DNA from: Anaerolineae bacterium
Lineage (GTDB): Bacteria > Chloroflexota > Anaerolineae > 4572-78 > J111
Length of the DNA stretch: 19,503 nucleotides
Assembly (NCBI GenBank): GCA_023382535.1
Contig: JAHDWA010000120.1
Coordinates: 1-19,503 of the forward strand
Reading direction: 5' to 3'
Positions 13,972 to 19,503 of this stretch are shown here, one piece after another. A program made the translations under genes and the position numbers. The notes under the pieces are model-generated. The model searched no databases, was not told where the DNA came from, and saw nothing but the letters and a program-made list of their open reading frames with translations. Each line of letters starts with the position of its first letter. Positions within the stretch are counted from its first letter, which is position 1.

Positions 13972-15414
13972 CTAGTTCTTTTTAAGAAGGAGTGGAAGAT
14001 AAACTAAATTATTGGTTGGATTAGATAAGGTCCATAACTCTAACCCATTTATCCCGTCATTAGCAGCAAAAAATAATTCGTCCTCAACGTCAGTCAGCCA
14101 AGAGAAACCGGGTGCAGAACCAACTCCTCCTGAATTGATATCCTCAACCATCATTGTTCCCGTTGTTGTTCCATCACTTTTCCATAATTCAATACCATTT
14201 GTTCCATTATCCGCTACAAAGTAGAGAATATTATTGACTTCAAGAAGCTGTGACGGTGACGAACTAGCCGAACCTGGATTTATATCTTTAACCATCATTG
14301 TCCCAATAGCCGTTCCATCACTTTTCCATAGCTCCTGCCCATTTATTCCATTATTGGCACTAAAGAAAAGAACGTCATTGATACGAGCTAAAGATGCTGG
14401 AGAAGATGAAGCCGTAGGATTGATATCCGTGACTAATACTGTACCTGTCATCGTGCCATCACTTTTCCATAACTCACGCCCATGTACGGCATCCTGTCCG
14501 TTCAGATAAAGTACATTGCCAATTGGAAGAAACTCGTAGAATGCCATATCCCCAATATCTTTAATAAATACTGTGCCAGTGGTAGTTCCATCGCTTTTCC
14601 ATAGCTCTACTGGAATAGGACAACACACCGGTTTTTCAACGCCAAAATAAACCGTATTACTTATGTGCGCGAATTTGCTATCAGATCCCAGGTCCACTGG
14701 CCTTACATCTTTAACCAACCTCGTCCCATTTGCTGTTCCATCACTTTTCCACAATTCCTCAAAACTACCGCTATATCCTATGAAATACAGAATACCTTCA
14801 ACATTAGTTAGACCTGAGGTGGTTAAAAAGCCCGAGGCAGAACCCGGATTTATATCTGTAATTAACATTGTACCTGTCACAGTCCCATCACTCTTCCAAA
14901 GTTCAGCTCCATGTGTGGCATTGACAGCCCCAAAGTACAGCGTATTATTGAGATGGACAAACTGACCTGCGTTTGAGCCATCAATACCGGGGTTAATATC
15001 TGAAACTATTTCTGTACCGGCTATAGTGCCATCGCTTTTCCATAGCTCATATCCATGAGTACCATCATCAGCCGTGAAGTAGAGCGTATTACCTAGGTTA
15101 ATAGGGAATGCATTTCCAAGAAAAACTGAGTCCCCGGTTGGATTAATATCTTTTACCAATATTGTGCCAGTGAGGGTGCCATCACTTTTCCACAGTTCCC
15201 AACCATGAAGGCCATCATCAGCAAAGAAGTAAAGGACACCATTTACGTTTGTAAGGAAGAACGGCGATGAGTCACCGTTTTGGTTGATGTTTTTTACTAA
15301 CGAAGGTTTAGTTCCAACAGCTTGAACATATCCGAACATCAACCCCAAGAATAGAGTGGAAACTAAAAGTAGAAGAAGTATTTGAGAAACGCGGGCATAC
15401 CTTCTGGTGAACAT
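13972..15414 (-). CDS. Secreted ELWxxDGT repeat protein
   Basis: A 480-residue exported protein: Arg-rich N-terminus, hydrophobic core ILLLLLVSTLFLGLMFGY, and likely cleavage after VQA. The rest is eight complete copies of a unit of about 47 residues containing LYFxADDGxHGxELWKSDGT-xxGTxxVxDINPG, plus a ninth that degrades to LELWTLSN. ELWxxDGT repeats probably form beta-propeller-like or stacked beta structures in surface proteins; no enzymatic residues are evident. Unit 5 is divergent, with a CC pair (PVCCPIP). The chain ends NNLVYLPLLLKKN, a tail I associate with secreted Anaerolineae proteins. The Shine-Dalgarno sequence is weak (AAGATG). Convergent with the PA14 gene; no enzyme neighbour reveals its role. 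Confidence 0.85.
   Translation of the reverse strand: MFTRRYARVSQILLLLLVSTLFLGLMFGYVQAVGTKPSLVKNINQNGDSSPFFLTNVNGVLYFFADDGLHGWELWKSDGTLTGTILVKDINPTGDSVFLGNAFPINLGNTLYFTADDGTHGYELWKSDGTIAGTEIVSDINPGIDGSNAGQFVHLNNTLYFGAVNATHGAELWKSDGTVTGTMLITDINPGSASGFLTTSGLTNVEGILYFIGYSGSFEELWKSDGTANGTRLVKDVRPVDLGSDSKFAHISNTVYFGVEKPVCCPIPVELWKSDGTTTGTVFIKDIGDMAFYEFLPIGNVLYLNGQDAVHGRELWKSDGTMTGTVLVTDINPTASSSPASLARINDVLFFSANNGINGQELWKSDGTAIGTMMVKDINPGSASSSPSQLLEVNNILYFVADNGTNGIELWKSDGTTTGTMMVEDINSGGVGSAPGFSWLTDVEDELFFAANDGINGLELWTLSNPTNNLVYLPLLLKKN
14170..15195 (-). repeat. Eight coding repeats (ELWKSDGT units)
   Basis: Within the ELW-repeat gene, the plus-strand string CCATCACTTTTCCA, or a one- to two-base variant of it, recurs eight times (near 14170, 14309, 14456, 14588, 14738, 14885, 15027 and 15178), about 132-150 bases apart. 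It encodes W-K-S-D-G on the minus strand. The near-identical codons over this core contrast with the diverged spacers. Confidence 0.8.
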
Positions 15415-15580
15415 ATATACATCTTATGTTGATAGTATTCAATATTTAGTCCAGGCAGACCAAAAATTTTGCCCTAGATAGTCGGGCCAAGGTTTTATAG
15501 CAGTTCGGCAGAGAGGCCAGTTGGAGGCTAAACGAATTTTCAGTAGCGCAGAGTTTGCCGGGCCATGCTTCAAGCCTGAC

Positions 15581-16597
15581 CTACACCCCATCGTACTTGG
15601 CAATGAACTCCTCGGCCTTCTCCACCAGCTCGCGGTTGCCGACAAAGAGGGGGGTGCGCTGGTGCAGGGCGGCCGGCTGGATATCGAGGATGGGCTGGCG
15701 GCCGGTGGAGGCGTAGCCGCCTGCCTGCTCGATGATGAAGCTCATCGGCTGGGCCTCGAAGAGCATGCGCAGTTTGCCGTTGGGCGATTTGCCGTCGGCG
15801 GGGTAGTAAAAGACGCCGCCGCCCAACAGGTTGCGGTGAATATCGGCGATCATGGAGCCGATGTAGCGCAGCGACAGCGACTTGGTGTTGCCTTCCTCGC
15901 CGCGCAGCCAGCGGGTATAGCGCTGGATACCTTCGCTCCAGCGGCTCTGGTAGCCCTGGTTGGCGCTGTAAAATTTGGGTTGCGGCAGGCGGAGGTTGGG
16001 GTGGGAGAGCAAAAACTCGCCGATGCCGGGATCGAGGGTAAAGCCATGCACGCCGTTGCCGGTGCTGTAGACCATCATCGTGCTGGAGCCATAGACAATG
16101 TAACCGGCGGCGACAATCTCGGAGCCTTTTTGGAGCACATCTTCCAACATGCCGGGGCCGGACTCGCTTTTGCGGCGTAAAATGGAAAAGATAGTCCCCA
16201 CACTGACGTTGTAATCTATGTTGCCCGAACCGTCCAGCGGGTCGAACAGCAGCACGTACTTACCACAGTCATACTTGTCCGGAATGGAAATAATATCTTT
16301 CTCTTCCTCTGATCCCATCACACACAGCCGCCCGGTGTGATCATTTAATTGAAAGATGGTGCGGTGGGCATACTCATCCAACAATTGGACTTCTTCGCCC
16401 TGCACGTTGACCGTGCCGGTCGCGCCAATAACATCGGCCAGGCCGGCGCGCGTAGTGTGGCTGGAAATCAGCTTAGCCGCCAACGCCATATCGTAAAGCA
16501 AAGCCGTAAGCGTGCCTGAGGCGTCAGGGAAAGCGGCCTGCTCATCCAGAATATGTCGCTCGATGGTAACAATACGCTTATTAGTTTTAATGGACAT
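15581..16597 (-). CDS. fbp: Fructose-1,6-bisphosphatase class I
   Basis: Hydrolyses fructose-1,6-bisphosphate to fructose-6-phosphate, the irreversible step of gluconeogenesis, in the cytoplasm. At 338 residues it has the usual length. Motifs in order: the GSEEE acidic site (95-99), the metal-binding [11 protein letters not shown] (118-128), [37 protein letters not shown], and [20 protein letters not shown] for substrate binding. The AMP-site residues cannot be judged by eye. ATG at 16597, preceded by GAGGG and AAGG. A promoter with consensus TATAAT is at 16679-16650. Divergent from the HNH gene. Confidence 0.97.
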   Translation of the reverse strand: MSIKTNKRIVTIERHILDEQAAFPDASGTLTALLYDMALAAKLISSHTTRAGLADVIGATGTVNVQGEEVQLLDEYAHRTIFQLNDHTGRLCVMGSEEEKDIISIPDKYDCGKYVLLFDPLDGSGNIDYNVSVGTIFSILRRKSESGPGMLEDVLQKGSEIVAAGYIVYGSSTMMVYSTGNGVHGFTLDPGIGEFLLSHPNLRLPQPKFYSANQGYQSRWSEGIQRYTRWLRGEEGNTKSLSLRYIGSMIADIHRNLLGGGVFYYPADGKSPNGKLRMLFEAQPMSFIIEQAGGYASTGRQPILDIQPAALHQRTPLFVGNRELVEKAEEFIAKYDGV

Positions 16598-16649
16598 CCT
16601 TGTCTTCCCTCTGCTTAATATAGGTATGGCTCACTTTGTCGGTAATTTC

Positions 16650-16679
16650 ATTATACCTTGCCTCAGTCCTCTTAGACAA
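16650..16679 (-). promoter_or_regulatory. Sigma-70-type promoter of fbp
   Basis: On the minus strand, TTGTCT (16679-16674), an 18-base spacer, and consensus TATAAT (16655-16650). The predicted start near 16643 gives a leader of about 46 bases to the fbp ATG. Together with the promoter at 16813-16841 it accounts for the divergent 294-base gap; nothing else is evident in 16690-16810. Confidence 0.65.
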
Positions 16680-16812
16680 GAAATAAGTGACTTTTCCGGT
16701 TTTGGATGCGTCGTGTGAGAGAGCGGTTAAAGAAATCTAGATGTAGTATACCAGACGACCTACCTACCATATCTTGTGCCTTTGTTAAAGTGAGATTTTT
16801 CGCAAGAGCCAC

Positions 16813-16841
16813 TTGACCCGGCGAGTCGAGTTTGATATAAT
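16813..16841 (+). promoter_or_regulatory. Strong extended -10 promoter of the HNH gene
   Basis: TTGACC (16813-16818), a 17-base spacer, and consensus TATAAT (16836-16841) preceded by TGA (extended -10). The predicted transcript starts near 16848, about 44 bases before the GTG start. Confidence 0.8.
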
Positions 16842-16891
16842 GTTAGCCATATTTGGCCCCCTTAGCGTGAGTGAATTGGAGGCTATTTATT

Positions 16892-17395
16892 GTGGGAGAT
16901 GTTCTTGTTTTAAACGCAACTTACGAACCTCTCAGTGTTGTTTCGGTCAAGCGAGCCGTTGTGCTGCTCTTAAAGGAAAAGGCCGAATTGATTGAGGCTG
17001 CGGAAGCCAAGTTGCGTTCCGAAAATTTCAGCCTGCCCAGGCCGCTGGTCATCCGCCTGGTTTATTTTGTCAAGATCCCGCACCGGATTACTCTGCCGGT
17101 TACCCGGCGGGGGGTACTGGCCCGCGATCACTACACCTGCCAGTACTGCGGCGCGATGCCCCTCCGCAAAGATTTGACGATGGATCACGTCCTGCCCCGC
17201 TCTCGCGGCGGCAAGACCACCTGGGAAAACGTGGTGACCGCGTGCGATAGATGCAATGGCCGTAAAGGGAGCCGCACTCCCACCGAAGCCAACATGACTC
17301 TCCTCACCCCGCCCAAACGCCCCCGCTACATCGCTATCGCCGCCCTGACCAGTTTGGAAGCCAGAGAGGCGTGGGGCAAATACATGTGGGAGTGA
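16892..17395 (+). CDS. HNH endonuclease-family protein
   Basis: A 167-residue protein of the widespread bacterial HNH family that begins with the conserved VLVLNATYEPLSVVS block (residues 4-18). The C-terminal half is a zinc-stabilised HNH domain: Cys83-x2-Cys86 in YTCQYCG, Asp98-His99 in MDHVLPRSRGG, Asn113 in WENVV, and Cys118-x2-Cys121-Asn122 with Lys125. These residues are those needed for metal-dependent DNA cleavage in active HNH nucleases. Family members of this type lack a known restriction partner; the role may be DNA repair or mobile-DNA defence, and is not established here. I chose GTG 16892 because GGAGG at 16878-16882 lies 9 bases upstream. A GTG at 16871 would precede that site. 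A terminator follows. Confidence 0.88.
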   Translation: MGDVLVLNATYEPLSVVSVKRAVVLLLKEKAELIEAAEAKLRSENFSLPRPLVIRLVYFVKIPHRITLPVTRRGVLARDHYTCQYCGAMPLRKDLTMDHVLPRSRGGKTTWENVVTACDRCNGRKGSRTPTEANMTLLTPPKRPRYIAIAALTSLEAREAWGKYMWE

Positions 17396-17416
17396 TCTCG
17401 TTTTGGTTGAATACAG

Positions 17417-17449
17417 CGCCTCCGTACTCACCGTACCGAGGCGTTTTTT
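17417..17449 (+). terminator. Rho-independent terminator after the HNH gene
   Basis: CGCCTC-C-GTAC pairs with GTAC-C-GAGGCG around a TCACC loop, with a single C-C mismatch, followed by six T (17444-17449). It ends the HNH transcript and separates it from the repeat-protein gene. Confidence 0.85.
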
Positions 17450-17480
17450 ATCTGCTTAAGAAATGAAGAGAGTTGCCGGG

Positions 17481-17527
17481 TAACAGGGAGTAGCAATCAG
17501 TCTGACTACTGATTACGGACCCCTGTT
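17481..17527. repeat. Intergenic inverted repeat with ATCAGT words
   Basis: Two perfect 7-base stem segments in register: AACAGGG (17482-17488) with CCCTGTT (17521-17527), and AATCAGT (17495-17501) with ACTGATT (17508-17514), joined by mismatched stretches. It lies directly upstream of the three-repeat protein gene. Confidence 0.7.
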
Positions 17528-17557
17528 TACTATTTTTAGAGAGGAGGATAGTAAGTG
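17527..17557 (+). promoter_or_regulatory. Shine-Dalgarno and GTG start held in a small hairpin
   Basis: TTACTAT (17527-17533) and ATAGTAA (17548-17554) form a perfect 7-base stem whose loop contains GAGAGGAGG, the ribosome-binding site of the downstream gene. The GTG at 17555 follows the stem immediately. GAGGATAGTA at 17544-17553 is the same word that serves rnhB at 540-549. A regulatory effect is inferred. Confidence 0.45.
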
Positions 17558-18466
17558 GCTGATCGAAAAGATCGCATTCGTATTCAGATTGGCGCCCAGG
17601 AATTTAATGTTGTCGGGGGCAGTTTTCAAGAGATGCTGGCGGCGGTCAAGCAAATCAACGGCCGCCGTTTTGTGAGTGAATCCAAGGTATGGCAACTGCC
17701 GGGCCCGGTTGAGGAAGTGCAGCGCCAGCTCGAAATCGGCGGCTATTCGCTGGAAGGCGGTGCCCCTGTCACCAGCGCACCAGTGGCTCGCGCCGCGTCG
17801 CCCGGTACTGGCGGCGACCGGGTGCGGGTGCTGGTGGCCGGGCAGCGGCTGGCAGTCGTCGGGGGCAGCTTTCAGGAGATGCTGGCCGTAATTAAAGGAC
17901 TGCCGGGCCGGCGTTTTGACAGCGAAACCAAGCTGTGGGAAATTTCCGGCGATCCGGGAGTTATTAAGGGGATGATCGAATCTGCCGGATTTCAACTGGA
18001 AGGCGCGGTAAAAATTCCCGTAGGGCCTGTCCCGCCGATGGAAATGCCGGATTTTAGCGGGCATACCCCTCCCACCCCCTATGAGGAGCCAAATTTCTTC
18101 GACGACGAAGCACCTGAGCCGCCCCCATGGTGGGATGATGAAATGACTCCACCTCCCGTTGACGATAATTATTTGGCTGAACCTTTAGAATTTGAGCCGT
18201 CTCCGGCGGGGGCCGGACGGGCAGCATCCATTCCACCGGCAGCGCCAGCCGGTCGGCGTAGCGGCGACCGGATTCGCATCCGCCTGGGGGATATGCTGTT
18301 GGTGATCAGCGGTGGTGAATTCCAAGCGATGCTGGCCTGGATCAAAAGTATTCCGGGCCGGCGCTTTAACGGTGAGGAGCGAGTGTGGGAAATTCCTGAT
18401 ACGATGAACCTGGAGTCACTGAGCCAAAGAGTCGCCGCAACGGGGTTTGTGCTGGAGCAAGAATGA
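17555..18466 (+). CDS. Protein with three HARP-like repeats and an acidic linker
   Basis: A 303-residue cytoplasmic protein I cannot name. It contains three copies of a unit of about 64 residues at 5-68, 87-150 and 237-302. Consensus features: DR(I/V)R(I/V) strand, V(V/I)(G/S)GG(S/E)FQ(E/A)MLA, then IKxIPGRRF, ExxxWEIP, and a closing GFxLE. The core FxxMLAxIKxIPGRRFxxExxxW resembles the HARP domain of SMARCAL1-type annealing helicases (FKxMPSRxYDxxTxxWxF), a DNA-structure-binding module, but no helicase motor is present. Repeats 2 and 3 are joined by an acidic, aromatic- and proline-rich linker (165-212) containing FFDDEAPEPPPWWDDEM. The GTG start has AGGAGG 7 bases upstream. A 20-base perfect hairpin ends the gene. 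DNA binding is inference. Confidence 0.7.
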   Translation: MADRKDRIRIQIGAQEFNVVGGSFQEMLAAVKQINGRRFVSESKVWQLPGPVEEVQRQLEIGGYSLEGGAPVTSAPVARAASPGTGGDRVRVLVAGQRLAVVGGSFQEMLAVIKGLPGRRFDSETKLWEISGDPGVIKGMIESAGFQLEGAVKIPVGPVPPMEMPDFSGHTPPTPYEEPNFFDDEAPEPPPWWDDEMTPPPVDDNYLAEPLEFEPSPAGAGRAASIPPAAPAGRRSGDRIRIRLGDMLLVISGGEFQAMLAWIKSIPGRRFNGEERVWEIPDTMNLESLSQRVAATGFVLEQE

Positions 18467-18467
18467 G

Positions 18468-18509
18468 TTGAAAGTTAAACGTTTGAATGTTCAAACGTTT
18501 AACTTTCAA
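18468..18509. terminator. Long perfect hairpin between convergent genes
   Basis: TTGAAAGTTAAACGTTTGAA (18468-18487) is perfectly complementary to 18490-18509, leaving a two-base loop. It starts 2 bases after one stop codon and ends 13 bases before the lipA stop. It is A/T-rich with no clear T-run, so it may act as a bidirectional terminator or simply be a repeat element. Confidence 0.7.
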
Positions 18510-18513
18510 ACAT

Positions 18514-18527
18514 TTTAACGTTTAACG
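18514..18527. repeat. Tandem heptamer TTTAACG overlapping the lipA stop codon
   Basis: Two perfect copies of TTTAACG (18514-18520 and 18521-18527). The lipA stop codon and the end of its last Arg codon fall inside the second copy. It shares the ACGTTTAAC core with the adjacent hairpin and with the repeat upstream of rplS. Confidence 0.75.
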
Positions 18528-19499
18528 CACCGCTATCACCAGCGCCTGGGCCTGGCCTTCGGCGTGGTAGCTGCTGCGGACCAGCGGCCCGCTTTCAACC
18601 CAACGAAAGCCCATTTCCATGCCAACGTCGTGAAATTCCTGAAATTCACTGGGGTGGACGTAGCGATAAACCGGCAGATGCAGGGGCGATGGGCGCAGAT
18701 ATTGGCCAATGGTTAAAATATCAAGCTGATGCTCGCGCAAATCCCGCATTACGGTAAAGACTTCCTCTTTAGTCTCGCCCAATCCAACCATAATCCCGCT
18801 TTTTGTCGTCGTGCCAGGATCCAGGATTTTGGCATTTGACAGCACTTTGAGGCTTTGCTGGTAGTTGGCCTGGGGGCGGACCGTCCGGTAGAGCCGTGGT
18901 ACCGTTTCGGTATTGTGGTTCAGAATTTCGGGGCGAGCCTCCATGACCTCTTGCAGGGCAGGCAGGCTGCCCTTAAAATCAGGGATGAGCACTTCGATGG
19001 TGCAATGGGGCAGCCGCTGGCGAATTTCGCGGATGGTGTTGGCAAAAATATGCGCACCGCCGTTGGGCAGTTCGTCGCGATTGACCGAGGTCAGCACGCA
19101 GTGGCTCAAGTTCATAGCCAGCACACTTTCGGCCACGCGGCGCGGTTCGTCCTCATCCAGGCGTGGGGGGCGGCCCGTTTTGATGTGACAGAAGCCGCAA
19201 GAGCGGGTACAGGTATCGCCCATCAGCAAAAAGGTGGCGGTGCCCCGGTTCCAGCACTCGCCGATATTGGGACACATGGCTTCTTCGCAAACGGTGTGCA
19301 GCCCCTGCTCGCGCATCAGATTTTTGAGGCGGCTGTAACCATTTCCGGCCGGCAAGCGTACCTTAAGCCATTCCGGCTTGCGCTTGGGCAGTTCATTTTC
19401 CAGAGTAATATCGTCAGGTTTTATTAAATTCATTCTCCTGAGAGTCCTTTTATACTCATTTAGGAAAGGATGTTGCATTTGATTGAATAGACTGGACAT
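18522..19499 (-). CDS. lipA: Lipoyl synthase
   Basis: Radical-SAM enzyme that inserts two sulfur atoms into protein-bound octanoyl groups to make lipoyl cofactor. Numbered from the ATG at 19499 (325 residues), the auxiliary-cluster ligands are Cys71, Cys76 and Cys82 in [12 protein letters not shown], and the SAM cluster is Cys97-x3-Cys101-x2-Cys104 in CTRSCGFC. Family blocks [14 protein letters not shown] (37-50), [28 protein letters not shown] and the C-terminal RSSYHA (308-313) are all present. The start is uncertain: the upstream signal lies at the window edge, and ATG codons at 19478 and 19433 would give 318 or 303 residues. lipB is not in view; it could lie upstream, outside the window. 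Confidence 0.96.
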   Translation of the reverse strand: MSSLFNQMQHPFLNEYKRTLRRMNLIKPDDITLENELPKRKPEWLKVRLPAGNGYSRLKNLMREQGLHTVCEEAMCPNIGECWNRGTATFLLMGDTCTRSCGFCHIKTGRPPRLDEDEPRRVAESVLAMNLSHCVLTSVNRDELPNGGAHIFANTIREIRQRLPHCTIEVLIPDFKGSLPALQEVMEARPEILNHNTETVPRLYRTVRPQANYQQSLKVLSNAKILDPGTTTKSGIMVGLGETKEEVFTVMRDLREHQLDILTIGQYLRPSPLHLPVYRYVHPSEFQEFHDVGMEMGFRWVESGPLVRSSYHAEGQAQALVIAVR

Positions 19500-19503
19500 A
19501 AGC

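Noticed and set aside
14170..15195. CRISPR-like regularly spaced repeat
   Set aside because: The evenly spaced near-identical string is coding: it encodes WKSDG in an uninterrupted ELWxxDGT reading frame, with spacers that also translate as repeats.
15521..16180. Long plus-strand open frame of 219 codons opposite fbp
   Set aside because: Antisense shadow of an unmistakable fructose-bisphosphatase; no ribosome-binding site or family motif.

Overview
The window looks like a chromosomal segment of a Chloroflexota bacterium, probably of the Anaerolineae/Caldilineae type. This is an inference from protein style: secreted proteins built from PA14, golvesin-like and ELWxxDGT repeat modules, an extracellular protein ending in a short YLPLLLKKN tail, a class I fructose-bisphosphatase, a DUF3054-like membrane protein, and intergenic hairpins made of short degenerate words. 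Host genes are G+C-rich. No rRNA, tRNA, CRISPR array or transposase is visible.

Layout. 150-1258 (+): ribosomal protein L19 (rplS) and RNase HII (rnhB). 6860-1283 (-): a run of six genes on one strand: an ion-channel-like membrane protein, an EcoRV-like restriction endonuclease, its adenine methyltransferase, a coiled-coil J-domain protein, an AraC-type regulator and an EamA-type exporter. 7055-8695 (+): purE-purK. 8905-9816 (+): a BMP/PnrA-like nucleoside-binding protein with its own strong promoter. 10958-9862 (-): two coupled small membrane proteins. 11391-13836 (+): two secreted surface proteins, one with an LPxTG-like sorting signal and one with two PA14 domains plus a golvesin-like domain. 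15414-13972 (-): an ELWxxDGT repeat protein. 16597-15581 (-): fructose-1,6-bisphosphatase, divergent from an HNH endonuclease (16892-17395, +). 17555-18466 (+): an unnamed protein with three HARP-like repeats. 19499-18522 (-): lipoyl synthase (lipA).

The clearest accessory element is the restriction-modification pair at 3927-5716. Both proteins match EcoRV family members along most of their length, including the catalytic PD...DxK residues and the GSGNT recognition loop, so the predicted target is GATATC. The pair is poorer in G+C than its neighbours, has its own promoter squeezed into the 52-base gap upstream, and the R and M genes overlap by 4 bases.

Two further points stand out. The 17555-18466 protein has three copies of a module resembling the HARP domain of SMARCAL1-type annealing helicases, but no helicase. 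Several intergenic gaps hold hairpins or tandem arrays of short words (ACGTTTAAC, GAGGATAGTA, CTGGAAGA, AATCAGT, AGGATTTACAGGAT, TCGTTCCCACGC). The GAGGATAGTA word twice supplies the Shine-Dalgarno sequence and spacer for a GTG start with identical geometry.
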